Translations under genes and position numbers: made by a program
Notes under the pieces: generated by a model
Told to the model about the DNA's origin: nothing
Seen by the model: the letters and a program-made list of their open reading frames with translations, nothing else
The model's database searches: none
Shown: one piece after another, positions 22,871 through 34,199 of the stretch
Position numbering within the stretch: position 1 is the first letter of the stretch
Layout of the letters: each line of letters starts with the position of its first letter
Assembly (NCBI RefSeq): GCF_002878395.1
Contig: NC_061115.1
Coordinates: 155,915,014 to 155,979,013 of the forward strand
Source: Capsicum annuum
Taxonomy: Eukaryota; Streptophyta; Magnoliopsida; Solanales; Solanaceae
DNA length: 64,000 nucleotides
Direction: 5' to 3'

Positions 22871-23850
22871 TTTTTCCTTATTGTAGGTATTTTGCTATAT
22901 GGTTTTCTTCTTGTCCTGAATTTAGGAGTATTAAATATTCTTTTTCATTTATTATCCCCATTATATAATATTGAGTTAAATTAACTGTTGAAGTTATTTC
23001 ATAATTTGTTCTTTTCGATGATCCTGATGATTCTGTTTTTTCAAAAGCTATTCTTTTTGTTGTGCTTATTCTATCATTTATTATATCTAAATCTTCTTCT
23101 ATATCTATGTCTTTGTAACTATAATCATTGTTATCAATTGTTTTTACAAATTGTTCAAAAGGACTTGCTATTTGTATTTTATTAGTTTTATTTTTTCCCA
23201 TTATTTTATGTTTTGTTGTTAATACATATAGATCTTTATATCTTGCTGTAACTATTTTACTTCCTGAGGCTTGTTCTATTCTTGATATTTTCCAATATAA
23301 TACTTATGATTTATCTATGTTTTTATTTGTTATTGCTACAGAATAACTTGCACTTATTATAAATTTAAATTTTTGGTATATTAGATTTCCTCTTATAGTA
23401 GTTATTATACTTTTTTATAGGTTTTATAATTCTGTCATCTGCTAAATATAATTCTATTGGTATCTCTATTCCTTCTCTAAAACATGCTTTTATTAATATT
23501 TTCGTTCCTCCAACGTGTACGTATTTTATTGGGTCTTTACTTTTTATATCGTTTATTTCTTTTTTAATTATTCTTTTTGTTACTAGTGGTATACTAGCTC
23601 TGTCTTTTGCATATCTACAGTCTATTACATGTTCTTTTTGGCTTACTACATAGTATTCTTCTTTTCGTCTACTAAATATGTTTTTTATTATTGGTATTTT
23701 AAATATTTTTTCTACACTTAGATCTAATTCTTTTCCTTTTATTTCGTCAAATATATTATTATCAAATATTATTTTCTGACCTATTCCTTTTTCATTTAAA
23801 TATTCTTTTTTTGTTATTATTTTTATATCTTCTTCAGTCATTTGATTCAT
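22871..23850 (-). pseudogene. EPRV movement protein
   Basis: 161 codons open (23850-23365), starting MNQMTEEDIKIITKKEYL. They contain 'PIKYVHVGGTKILIKACF' and 'IPIELYLADDRI', the conserved core of caulimovirid (30K-type) movement proteins, which line tubules through plasmodesmata. The reading continues after a stop with 'KFKFIISASYSVAI' and then the 107-codon stretch 23201-22878, rich in Asp/Glu/Ser. At least two stops break it. Position between the coat zinc knuckle and the protease supports the call. Confidence 0.85.
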
Positions 23851-23869
23851 CTGATTTACTATCTATTTG

Positions 23870-24870
23870 ATTATCTGTTTCATTTTTCGAAATTTCATAT
23901 ATACTATCCTCACTTTCTAATTCGTAATCTATATAATCTATTTGCATATATTCTGCATTTTCTATCTTTATTTCTGATATTTGTTTCTTTTTTGGGTCTT
24001 TAGGCATTTTACAATCTCAAGCTAAATGTCCTAGTTTTCCACAATTATAACAAGTACATTCTTTTATAGATTTCTTTCTCCTATATGCACTTTTATATTT
24101 CTAATTTTTACATAATATCTTTTTCTTGGTTTCTTATACTTATATTTTGATTTTTTGTATGTCTTATATTTCTTATGTCTTTTTCTTTTCTTATAATATT
24201 TTTCTTCACATCCAAATTGAGGTGTTATTTTATCTTTGCAACATGCTAAATTTCTGATTAATGTTTTTTTCATTTTTATTTTTTCTCTGTATTTTTCATA
24301 TATATTCCTATACCTTTGTTGTAGAAATTTTATTATTGTTCCTAGGGTTATCTACTATTTTTGCTTCATCCCAACTCTTTATTGTTTTTGAGCTAAATGG
24401 TTCAGGTAATTTACTAAAATATAATATTCTTACTTCTTTACTTTTTTTTGTATTATATGTTCCCTTATAGTAGTATTCTTTAAATGCACTCGTATATTCA
24501 CATATTACATATTGCTAGTTTTAACATTAAATTCCTAGTTGTATCTTTTTCTTTGTTTCGTTCTTCTTCTTCTGTTGTCATACTGCTAAATTCATCTGTT
24601 ATAGCTATTTTATATTTTTTCAATATGTTTATAGGTGTTATTTTAGTTACTGTTGTTCCTTCCGTGTTTTTATCAGCCCTTAATACTTTTTTACTTTCTT
24701 CAGTTAAATTTGAAAACCATAATTTTGTTGTTTCCTATTAGTGTTCTTTCTATATATTCTAGTGTATCTGTTGCATTTATATCATTGTCTAATAATTATT
24801 TTGTTATATATCCTATCCATAATTGTATCATTTTATCTACATCTATTACACAGTTTAAGTCTAAGAAGTA
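23870..24870 (-). pseudogene. EPRV coat protein with CCHC zinc knuckle
   Basis: The basic stretch 24273-24064 ('RNLACCKDKITPQFGCEEK', then Lys/Arg/Tyr-rich text) leads, after a frame change near 24060, into 'CTCYNCGKLGHLA-DCKMPKDPKKK' (about 24060-23985). This is a C-x2-C-x4-H-x4-C knuckle in which the codon after Ala is a stop. A lysine-rich arm followed by a zinc knuckle is the C-terminal signature of caulimovirid coat proteins. An acidic tail follows (24000-23860). Upstream pieces 24870-24300 ('VDKMIQLWIGYITK') fit the coat core. Confidence 0.8.
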
Positions 24871-26094
24871 ATAATTTTTATTAATTATTTTCTTTGGTGT
24901 CCATTTGTTATATTCATCCTTATATCTTTTAAACTTATCTTTATAATAATATGTAGGTTTTCTTATTTCTAATGTATTAGGTATTATATTTTCATCATCT
25001 TTTTTATCAAATGTGTTTATTTCTGTGTTTGTATTTTCTAAGTTTTCTTTATTAATTACTTCTTGTTTTTCATTAATTTCTAGTTTTTCTATATTTGTTA
25101 AGATTTCTATATATGTTTCACTATCTTCTGAATCATAATTATCCGTTTCTTCAGCATCTATTGTATTTATTTCTATGTCATTAGTTTCAAAATTCTTTAT
25201 TTTCTAATTTTTCTTTAAATTGATTTATCTCAATTAATAATTTTTATTCTTTATCTTTTTCTTTTTTTTCTTTCTGTCTTTTTTTCATACAGCTCTTTTA
25301 GCATTTGCAGTTTTTTTTCTAATTCAGCAATCCTATTATTTTTAGTTTCTTATATTTTTCGTATTTCTTCTGTAGTCTGTTGTTTTATTTTATCTATTTC
25401 TTTTTTCCTATCTATTTCTTCGTTTTCTCTTGTTATTCTTACCATGGTTGTTAATTTATCTTCTAATTTTAGTTTTTCTTTTTCTAGCATTAAGTATAAA
25501 TGTTCACTTATTTTCTTGTATCGTCTTCCCAGATTAGAAAATACTATTCTTATCTTTAATCCTTCATGATTTTCATATATTTTTTCATCTATTATAAATT
25601 CTTCCTTGTTCATTTTATCTACTTGATAGTGCATAGATTATGTTGATATATGTATTCTAGACTATCTATTTGTGATTCTAAATATGATATTTCTTCTTGT
25701 TGTGTTTTTATTGATTTTTGGCATACTCCAACAATCATGTTATATTGTAGTCTTTCTTTTCTTATTTTTAATTCTTTTCGTTTTTCAGATATTATTTGTT
25801 TTATTTCTTTATATTTTTTTTTATTTTGTTATGTTATTCATCTATACAATATTTATAATATTTTGGTGGATACCGAAATCTGATTTTATCATAATTAGGT
25901 GGTATGTATCTCATTCTTCTAAATTTTAAATGAATTATTAATTTTGCCACATTTCTAGATATTAAGGTAATTAAGTTAGCTAATCTGTGGGGGTTTTATT
26001 TTGTTTTATTTAACTTATTATATTCTGGGTAGTAACTAGTTAAAATTCTTTTAATTTCTCTAAAAGCTTATGTATTTTTAAATGGTCTTCTCAT
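24871..26094 (-). pseudogene. EPRV first-ORF N-terminal and coiled-coil region
   Basis: Likely start ATG at 26094 (MRRPFKNT), soon followed by a stop; then 'RRMRYIPPNYDKIRFRYPPK' near 25910 and the 94-codon stretch 25634-25350, whose C-terminal half is almost all charged ('LEKEKLKLEDKLTTMVRI', 'NEEIDRKKEIDKIKQQ') and predicts a coiled coil. An acidic Asn/Glu-rich linker follows to the coat region (25200-24950). In solendovirus-like genomes this precedes the coat domain in one polyprotein. Heavily interrupted. Confidence 0.6.
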
Positions 26095-26152
26095 ATTTAA
26101 TAAATAAATAACAACATAGTTAATAAGATAATGTAATTAATAATTGTGGAGG

Positions 26153-26200
26153 GGGTGCGGATACCAATTGTAGGGGGTGCGGATTGTAGGGTGTTATACC
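26153..26200. promoter_or_regulatory. EPRV leader junction repeats, possible primer site
   Basis: Two copies of GGGGGTGCGGAT (26153 and 26172 approx.) flank 'ACCAATTGTA'. Related copies occur at 18087 and 18102. On the viral (minus) strand this reads TTGGTATCCGCACCC; its first 8-9 bases match the TGGTATC start of an initiator-Met primer site, but the AGAGC part is absent. The location between the last and first viral ORFs is where a caulimovirid primer site lies. Tentative. Confidence 0.4.
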
Positions 26201-26286
26201 AATCGCTTGTCAAATATTTTGTTCAAGTTCATATTTGGGTTCCTTCTAACTCATTATTTGTACCTGTAGAAGTAGATTGATAAACG

Positions 26287-26559
26287 TTATTGGTTTTTTG
26301 GAGTGTCCCAATGTCTCCTTCTATCTATGGAAATTTTATTGTCTTCCGATCGATATTTCTCTGCACACTGCTGAGTTATTTGAGTCATAGCTTCAGACTT
26401 CAATTTAACTTCATTAGTCTTTAGCTTTTCTATCTCATTTCCCATACTATCCACTTTCAGTGAAAGCGTAGTTAGGGTTTTGAGTATCTTTTCTAGAGTA
26501 TCGTCTTCTGTAATATCAGTTTGGGTAGCTTTTTCTTGATATGTAATCTGCAATAACAT
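26287..26559 (-). pseudogene. EPRV copy 2 inclusion-body ORF, N-terminus
   Basis: 90 open codons starting MLLQITYQEKATQTDITEDD, nearly the same as the copy 1 start at 20964. A frameshift then changes the reading near 26320 ('STDRRRHWDTP' type text in place of the copy 1 'IEGDVGALQ'). The ATG at 26559 lies 44 bases upstream of the end of the RNase H frame (26516), so the two ORFs overlap. Confidence 0.75.
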
Positions 26560-27640
26560 TCTTGTTAGTCTTGATTACTTCAATTACAAATGTAAAATTT
26601 AATATATTCAATACTAATCTCCGAATTTCCTTCGTTGTAACTGAATTTTGTATTTTTCTTGTTAACCACCATCGTACCTGTGTGTTATCTGTTCGTACAA
26701 TGAACTTTTTATATACAATATATGGTTCAAATGCTAATAAACATTTATATAATGAACATAATTCTTTTCTATTTATTTCCCATATTTTTGTTTCATTAAA
26801 CGTTCTTGAGTAGTATCTATAATGATGTTCAAATTTTTTCTTCTTCATATCTATATTTAAGTACTCCTCCATAACTATATTCACTTGCATCTGTTTCTAC
26901 TAAATATGTAAACTTTTATTTTCGTCTGAAAATTGTAATTTTGATAATTCTTTACAAAGTATTTTTATTTTTTGTACTTATTTTTTATCTTCTTCGTTGT
27001 AATTATACTCTACATCCTTTTTAATTTTTTCTGTAATGGCTTTAGGTTTTCTGCTAATTTTGGTATATATTCTCTTACTTGGTTTACTAAACCTAAAAAT
27101 GATTATAATTTTTTTTTTGTATCTAATTCTTCTTTTGAACTTATTAATTTTTGTACTATATGTTGTTGCATTTTTACTCTACTTTTATCTATTTGTATTC
27201 CTAAAACCTCTATCTGATTTTTCATAATTTCGGCTTTCTTTTTACTTAAACTTATTCCGGAATTTTCTATTATACCTGCAAATTGTTCTAGTAATTTTAA
27301 ATGTTCCTCTTTAGTTTTTGTATATAATAATCTATCGTTTATGTATATTATACAATTAGGTAATTGTTTTAAATAGTTATCCATAAAATGTTGATATCTA
27401 CCTGGTGCATTTTTATATCCAAATGGTAACACATTCTATTCATAAAATTCTTGTGGCACTGTAAATGCAGTTAATTTTTTTAGATTCTTCTTCTAACATT
27501 AAATGGTAAAGTCCTGATTTACAACCGAACTTACTAAAATAATTATATCTTTGTATCTATCTTATTTTTAATATCTTATTTGGTATTGGATAATTATATG
27601 TCATAATTTTTACATTTAGGTTTCTATAATCAATAAATGA
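26516..27640 (-). pseudogene. EPRV copy 2 RT-RNase H
   Basis: Open stretches 27432-27103 (RT) and 26890-26516 (RNase H end, with 'FIVRTDNTQVRWWLTRK'). The RT active site reads 'IYINDRLLYT' (about 27350-27320), so the first Asp of YIDD is Asn and the following Ile is Arg. In copy 1 the same place is intact. A stop and frameshifts separate the two stretches. Confidence 0.85.
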
Positions 27641-28226
27641 TAATTGATGAGATTGTTCAATGCCTCGATATGCCAAAAAAAAAAAAAAGGTATAGAATCA
27701 CTATATTGATATGACATATAATTTTATTTATTGTTAAAAACAAATGAAATTGTTATTTGAACGAGAATTAACCTTTTTCCTCTGGCAGTTATTCTCCTTG
27801 TACAGCAACTTTTCCTCACAAATAGGGTAACGGACATTCTTATATTTTTTTCTCATTATTGAATTTTCAAACTTGAGTTTCATATTATCAAGGCGAAACA
27901 TAATATTTTCTCTTCTATAGTTGACAAACAAAAAGTAATTATTAGGTAACTTTTAAGACTATAAAGTATAAGATAACATAATGAAGGGATAAAAGAAAAA
28001 GAGATATTGAAAAACAAATGTAGAAACTCACTTGTTCATGCATTGAACCAGAATCTAGACCCCCAAATGTCATTGGTAAACAACTGAAATTCAAAAAGAA
28101 ATAAGTTGATACAAGACTCTTTGGCTTTTAGCTAATCTTAGGATCATTCTAGTGAAAAATGACTTGGATATATATACTACCATCTTAGATTTAGTTACTT
28201 TAGCAATCTACCATTTTTTTTATAGG
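27641..28226. other. AT-rich flank, nothing recognised
   Basis: No gene, RNA or repeat I can name. A 65-codon minus-strand frame (27931-27734) is Lys/Asn/Arg-rich with no recognisable motif. A short poly(A) run lies at 27673-27687. Confidence 0.5.
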
Positions 28227-28937
28227 AACATTCCTTAAATCAAAAGCTTTTACACGTCATTTTACAGAAAAAGATATATAATTATTATAATGTAAAGAAT
28301 AATATACTATTTTAAATATGACTGTCCTTAAATCAAGAGTTTTACATGGTATTTTAAATAAAAGGAGATATAATTGTTATAATTATAAAGAATACTATGC
28401 TATTTTAAATATGAGAGTCCTTAAATCTAGAGTTTTCACACCATATTTTACGGTAAAAAGATATGTAATTATATAAAGAGTAACATACTATTTTAAAAAG
28501 GGAATTCGTTAAATCGAGAGTGTTGACTCTGTATTTTACAAAAAATAAAGATACTATTATTATTATAAAGAATAGTGTACTATTTTAAAGAGGACATTCC
28601 TTAAATCGAGAGTATTGACTCAGTGGTTTAATAAATAGAGATATCGCTTTTATAATTATAGAATATTATACCATTTTAAATGGGGCATTCCTTAAATTTA
28701 GAGTGTTGACTCGGTACTTTACAAAAAAAAATAGATATTATTATTAAAATTATAAAAAATAATATATTGTTTTAAATAGGACATTTCATAAATCGAGAGT
28801 ATTGACTCAGTGATTTAAATAATATAAATGTGATTATTATAATTACAAAAAAATATATTATTTTAAAGAGAACATTTTTAAATGAAAAGTTTTCACACTC
28901 CATGTTACAAAAAAAAGAGATATCATGATTATAAATG
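28227..28937. repeat. Tandem array, about 8 units of about 90 bp
   Basis: Units begin at about 28227, 28321, 28416, 28503, 28592, 28685, 28779 and 28870. Each starts 'acattccttaaatcgagag', continues 'tgttgactc.gtattttacaaaaa..agatat', then '(t)tataattataaagaata', and ends 'tactattttaaa(t/g)agg'. Units differ by many substitutions and small indels (87-95 bp). The array ends where the LINE 3' end begins. No coding capacity. Confidence 0.9.
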
Positions 28938-28982
28938 TTACAACCCAAAACTAGGATAGGGATAACACATATCATACCCTCC

Positions 28983-29699
28983 TTAGGTAACAACCCATTT
29001 CGTCGTTACTAGAATCACCTCGTTCAAAGGGCATGGGTATGGAAGTTTTGATAATATACTTGAAATAGTTTCATAAAAGACTTTGTTGAATAAATTAGAA
29101 ATAAATAGTTTCATAGCTAGCCTTTCACACCTCCAGACTGGGGCATCCACGCCCCTCCTCATCATATGCCCGAACCATCTTAGTCTTCCTTCCTGCATCT
29201 TGTCATCTACCGAAGCTACCCCCACCTTCTCCCAGATAATCTCATTCCTAACTTTATACCATCTAGTAAGCCCACACATCCAACGCAACATTCTCATTTC
29301 CTCTACCTTTAATTTTTAAATGTAAGAGTGCTTGACTGGCCAACACTTCGCCCCATAAAATATGGCCGACCGGACTACCACTCTATAGAATCTGCCTTTA
29401 GGCTTAAGGGGCACCTTCTTATCACACAACACTCTCGAGGCGAGCCTCCACTTCATCCAACCTGCTCCAATACATTTAGATACATCTTCATCGATTTCAT
29501 CAGTCCCCTGAATCGTAGACCAAGATACTTAAAACTGTTCGTCTTACTACATCCTGGGAATACAACCTCACCACTAATTCATCTTCCTGGCTCAAGTTAC
29601 CAAACTTGCATTCCAAATACTCCATCTTGGACCTACTTAACCTAAACTCCTTGGACTCAAGGGTCCAAACCTTCAATTTGTCATTTACACCCCCCTCCT
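28983..29699 (-). pseudogene. LINE C-terminal region
   Basis: From the RT thumb ('[24 protein letters not shown]', 29690-29610, partly in the 29748-29500 frame) to '[20 protein letters not shown]' (29297), '[20 protein letters not shown]' and '[17 protein letters not shown]'. This terminal block is a hallmark of plant RTE-type LINEs. After 'RCERLA' a region at 29110-29050 has no match in the family text and may be a small insertion before the final '[12 protein letters not shown]' type end near 28990. Confidence 0.8.
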
Positions 29700-31050
29700 C
29701 CCGCATCTCATCAATTAGCACTACATCATCGCAAATAACATACACCAAGTCACCTCGCCTTGAATGTTCTGCATCAGCACGTCCATCACCAATGCAAATA
29801 AGAAAGGACTAAGAGTCGATCCTTGGTGCAACCTTGTCTCCACCAGAAAATGCTCTGAGTCTTCTCCCGCTGTCCTCACACGGGTCTTCCCTCCATCATA
29901 CCTGTCCTTAATATCTCTGATGTATGCCACCGGAACCCCTCTCACCTCCAAGCATCTCCAAAGAACCTCCCTCAAGACTTTATCATACGCCTTTTCCAGG
30001 TCGATGAACACCATATGCAAATCCTTCTTTTTTTCTATACTGCTTCACCAATCTCCTCACCAGGTGGATTACATTTTTCATTAAACGACCAGGCATAAAT
30101 CTAAACTGATTCACTAAAATAGACACGACCCTCCTCAACCTCCGTTTAAAAACTCTCTCCCAAATCTTTATAGTGTGACTCAACAGCTTAATACCCCTAT
30201 AGTTGTTGCAACTATGAATGTCACCCTTGTTTTTATACAGCGGAATCAACATACTCTATCTCCAAGCCTCAGGCATTTTCATAGTCTTGAAAATACCGTT
30301 AAACAAAATAGTCAACCACCTTAAACCTTCCTCACTAGCATACTTCCAAAAGTCCACCGGGATCTCATCAGGTCCCGTCGCCCTACCCCTCCGTATCCTA
30401 TGAATAGCCTCTCTGACCTCCTTAACCTTAAAACGCTGATACTAACTAAAATTAAGGCTCTTCTCCACGTGCGCTAGCTTTTCTAACTCAATGCCTCTAT
30501 CCCCCTCCTCGTTTAAAAGTTTATGAAAGTATTTATGCCATCTCTTCTTAATGTGAACATCCTCCACCAAAATACTGTCATCCTTCCCCTTGATACACTT
30601 CACTTGATAGAGGTCACGACCCTTCCGCTTCCTAGACTTAGCAAGCCTATAAAACCTCTTTTCCCCTTATTTCTCCTCTAACCCCATATACAAGCTCTCG
30701 AACATTGCCGACTTAGCAGTCGTAACTGCTAACTTAGCCTCATTCCTTGCTACTTTGTAGACCTTCCTATTCACCCGTTTCTCTTCTTCATCTTTACTCT
30801 AAATCAACTTAACATACGCCTCCTTCTTAAACTCTACTTTCTTCTTAACTTCTTCATTCCACCACCAGTCCCCCATATGACGTCCTTCCCGACCCCTTGA
30901 AATACCCAACACTTTTATAACAATATTCGTGATGCAGCTAACAGCCTTATCCCATATAGTATCCACGTTCTCCCTGCACACCCACACCCCCAATCCCGCC
31001 ACCTTTTCCTCTATCTCCAAATCACTAACCGGCGTTAAACCCCCCACTTA
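29700..31050 (-). pseudogene. LINE linker and reverse transcriptase
   Basis: 31047-30799 carries the linker ('VADLEVEE'-like text and 'GDWWWNEEVKKKVEFKKEAY'). RT motifs follow: 'LIPLYKNKGDIHSCNNYRGI' (30252), 'SHTIKIWERV', 'NQFRFMPGR', '[15 protein letters not shown]' (30020), '[19 protein letters not shown]' and the active site '[11 protein letters not shown]' (about 29745-29712), where the family has A-D-D. Frameshift near 30000 and stops elsewhere. It copies LINE RNA at the nicked target. Confidence 0.88.
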
Positions 31051-31059
31051 ATTCTAGGA

Positions 31060-31817
31060 TGACACTCCATGGCCCTTCTCTTCTTTCACTTCTTGATAGA
31101 TAAGTCTATCACTAGAAGCCTGTGCTACATCGAAAGATGCTCACTCAAAATGACTTTACAGTCCTTACATAACCCCCTATCCCCCTTCCTAAGTAGTAGA
31201 AAGTTAATTTGGGTCTTGGCTATCACGCTTCGAAAGGTAATTAGGTGATCTTCCTTCTTAAAAAAACTCGAATTCTCTACCACCATCCCGAAAGCCCTCG
31301 CAAAATCCAACATAGTAGCTCCCTCACCGTTTTTGTCACCAAAACCATAACCTTCATGCACATCATTATAACCTCCCGGTAAGACCCCAATATGGCCATT
31401 GAAGTCCTCTGCTATGGCAATCTTTTCTAAGCTAGGCACGCTTCTCACCACCTCATCCAAGTCCTCCTAAAAATTCACTTTTGCATCCTCAACCAAGCCC
31501 ATCTGCAACGCATACACACTACACACATGCAATAAAAAAACCCCAAAGACCAGCTTAATGTTCATCAGTCTATTACTAACCCTCTTAACCTCCACCACCT
31601 ACCCTTTAAGCTCTTCATCCACTAAGATGCCCACTCTGTTCCGACGCCTATCACTCTCTGAGTACCACAGATTGTACCCATCCATATCCCTAGCCTTAGA
31701 TCCCACCCACCTAGTCTTTTGCACACACCCAATATTAATCATTCTTTTCTTAAGAATCTTTCCCAACTCTACGGAATTACCCTGAAGGGTCCTAATATTC
31801 CAAGACCCTACCCTCAA
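31060..31817 (-). pseudogene. LINE AP-endonuclease domain
   Basis: Starts MRVGSWNIRTLQGNSVELGK at 31817 (N of the Asn-His-type active site in 'WNIRTL'), followed by 'IGCVQKTRWVGSKARD' (the family has Q-E-T; the catalytic Glu reads Lys here), 'NRVGILVDEELKG', and, after stops, 31460-31125 with 'IAIAEDFNGHIG' (family G-D-F-N; Gly is Glu here) and 'MLDFARAFGMVVENSSF'. APE-type endonucleases nick target DNA to prime reverse transcription. Two key positions are changed and the frame is broken. Confidence 0.85.
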
Positions 31818-32760
31818 CCTATCTTCTCACGCCTCTCGCCCACATCTAACACCCATTATCGAACCCTCCCTAATGCCTGACCTATACTCCACACCCACCC
31901 CAGCCCTTCCCTCATTTTCTCCTCACCTTCTTCCAAAATGGCCCCCACCCCCAGCCTCTTTGGACATGATCCTAATCCATCATCCACCCCTCCATCTATT
32001 ACTTAAAAACCAAATAAAGACCCAAATCGCTGCATAAAATGAACAAAGCAATGGTATAAAAATAGTAAAAGAAGGCACACATAAAGTGCACTGATCCTCT
32101 TAGTAGCAAGAACAAACATACAACAAATAGAAAATAAGAAACAAAAACAAAAAACAGAAACAAAAGCGAGGAACAGAAACAGAAAACTAACAGCAGAAAC
32201 AAAATAATATAGAAAACCAAACTATATGTAATGACTAACTATTAAAGTTAAGATGTAAAAGTTTAAATGTTACTGGTGCTTCTACTGCTGCTGTTCTGGT
32301 AATTACAATGTCAAAACCGGTAGACAAAACAAAGATGCCTGAAAAAACATCGCTGGTGTGTCGCCGGAGTGTCGTCGGAGTGTTGCAGGCGAATCTTTTG
32401 GGTACTACTGGGATATGGGTGCTGGCTTACATCGTACCAAGCTGCTTTACCACTGATGAACACCTACATTATCATTGGAGTTGAGCTGACGGTACTTAAT
32501 CCCATCGGCGATAGCAGCGATAAGACAGAGAATGGGAACGAAGAGGGAAAAAAAGATAAAAAGAACTGGAGTGGAAGAACTGAGGGAAGAGAAAGATGGA
32601 GAGGGAGTAATCCTTACCTGCTTCTGGTGCGTCTACGCCGGCGTTGGCACTGGAGTCTACCGGTCCGACAAAGAGTATGTTAAGTATAAGAGTTAAAATG
32701 AAACATTAGGGTTTTAACGTTAGAGAAGAGAGAGAGAAAAATCTTAGAATGCACAAAACC
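31818..32760 (-). other. LINE 5' region or adjoining gene-derived leader
   Basis: No reading frame I recognise. 31818-31990 is the usual Ser/Pro-codon-like text found before the first ATG of these LINEs. 32369-32683 is GC-rich with CGCCGG motifs ('gtcgccggagtgtcgtcgg') and looks like a plant 5'UTR or GC-rich leader. The + strand 104-codon frame there has no motif. The 5' end of the LINE is probably near 32690-32760, but I see no target duplication. Confidence 0.4.
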
Positions 32761-32829
32761 AAAAGTGACCGTCGTTATATTAAAATCATTCCAAAAAAAA
32801 TGTTTTTACTAAGAAATCCTTGTTTTGAA

Positions 32830-34080
32830 CCTCATAAAAATATTTAGTTAAAATAAGTCATGACCTAGATCAAATTGGGCTGAAATTGAGAAAAGTTGGG
32901 CTAGACCACTGATTCTTCACTATAATGGTACCACCCCTGCAGCACTTTTATCGTTGTAGCGATAGTAGGGGAGTAACCAATCCTAGGGTTAATTAAAACC
33001 CGTATTTAGTTAAGGCTACTTATGTCCTCATCCTCATCCTCATCCCCCAAAAACACCCTAAATAAACCTTATCCTTAAAACGACAGGGATTTGAAGGACA
33101 AGCTCTATTGGGGGTGATTTTGAAGCATTTTCGATGGAGCTTCCAGCATTAGTAAAGGGCAAGGCGTGTGTGGGATAGCTCTTTGCTCTCCGTAGAAGTG
33201 GAATTCATTTACGAGGTAGGTTATGATTTAATGGTAGTATACTTGGGATAGTTGCACGTAATAACTATAATTATGTCGGGAGATTTCATGTCTTACGACT
33301 TCGGACACGGAGTTTGGATGAATGAAATAATAACTATAACTAGGACAATAAACTGATGTTATTGAATGATGAGTTAACAAACTATATTGCTCGTTTAATT
33401 GCCTAAAGGTATAAGATTTGCATGAACTAGAGGTAACTTGATGAACAAAAGTGTATTATGAGGTATAAGAAGGGTTAGGATAACTATGAAAGTATTGAAC
33501 CTAAGTTAGGGCCTCACTATGCATTCGGTGGATTCCAAGGGTCTGGTAGAGCTTAGTTGAGATCAAAGTGAATGGGTAGTAGATGCCTAGATATTGTGGT
33601 GAGTCAAAAAGAGTCAGAAGAGTTGTGTACATGTGTATGGTGTCAGGGTAGTTGTTCATAGGAGAATGGTTATAGATTAGTAGAAGGGAAGAAAAGTGTG
33701 AAATAGATAGTACTCAAGATTAAAGTCATCAGTTGGTATAAGCATGAGTGATGTCTAGATGGTGTGGTCATTAGTTGGGTGAGTATGAGTCATCGGGTGT
33801 AATGCGAGATTGATTTATTTTGTGCTTTCTCATATATGTACACCTATATAAAAGTGAAAGTTGGAATAGCCTTCGGGCACTACATGAGTTATTAGTAGTA
33901 GTAAAGACTTGCTTGACTTTGTGTTTATATATGAGTTGGCTGTTTGTGTTTTGTTTCGAGCATTTCTTGTGATTTTTTATTGTATCATTCATTAAAAATA
34001 TGGTTTTGAGTTGGTAATGAGACGTTATATGGATCGGATGTCATGCCGACACTGTTCTATTGAAATGGACCTTCAGGTAA
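32830..34080 (+). repeat. LTR-like remnant with conserved GAGGTAGGTTATG block
   Basis: Non-coding. It holds a (CCTCAT)n-like run at 33033-33050, an ACGAGGTAGGTTATG block at about 33211 that also occurs at 2139 in the family B LTR, and a leader-like stretch. The organisation (leader, GAG|GT splice-donor-like block, long AT-rich intron-like stretch) is that of a gypsy LTR. No border, PBS or coding part found. Confidence 0.4.
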
Positions 34081-34199
34081 CTTTTCATATTTCCTTTTAT
34101 CTTCATCGTTAGGGATTCTCCATAGCTTCCTAAAGTTATTTATAACTTGCTGGGACTGATAGTTCGATTATCGAGTAGTTCATTTATTTTTTAGAACTA

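Larger units (their letters stand above)
18085..26150 (-). mobile_element. Endogenous pararetrovirus copy 1 (Caulimoviridae, solendovirus-like)
   Basis: About 8 kb on the minus strand in viral order: leader, N-terminal coiled-coil region, coat protein with CCHC knuckle, movement protein, aspartic protease, reverse transcriptase, RNase H, transactivator/inclusion-body-like ORF, and a further coiled-coil ORF. Length and order fit an episomal caulimovirid genome integrated whole. Compact order and Solanaceae host suggest the solendovirus/cavemovirus group (tobacco vein clearing virus relatives); this is inference. Both ends carry GGGGTGCGGA repeats. Multiple stops and frameshifts in every long ORF make it defective as it stands. 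Confidence 0.85.
26190..27640 (-). mobile_element. Endogenous pararetrovirus copy 2 (partial)
   Basis: A second, closely related copy covering only RT, RNase H and the start of the inclusion-body ORF. It matches 20610-22050 nearly base for base. Left edge: the inclusion-body text stops at about 26200, next to the GGGGGTGCGGAT repeats of copy 1. Right edge: homology ends at about 27636 ('ataatcaataa'), where unrelated sequence begins. Head-to-tail order with copy 1 suggests a rearranged tandem integration. Confidence 0.85.
28938..31817 (-). mobile_element. RTE-clade non-LTR retrotransposon (LINE), decayed
   Basis: One ORF2-like reading frame on the minus strand, broken by stops, with AP endonuclease at the start, RT in the middle and a C-terminal '[12 protein letters not shown]' block. 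There is no LTR. The 3' end lies at about 28938, where the text 'tagttttgggttgtaaca' (minus) meets the tandem array. Base composition is more GC-rich than its surroundings, as is usual for plant RTE elements. 5' flank described separately. Confidence 0.88.

Noticed and set aside
21349..24871. Long + strand Phe/Leu-rich frames (for example 22093-22329 and 24484-24741)
   Set aside because: They are shadows of the AT-rich minus-strand viral ORFs, whose motifs are clear.
29083..30084. Several + strand frames of 78-106 codons
   Set aside because: They lie antisense to the LINE reverse transcriptase, which explains the sequence on the minus strand.
32369..32683. 104-codon + strand ORF as a host gene exon
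   Set aside because: GC-rich leader sequence near the LINE 5' end, no motif, and no splice or promoter support.
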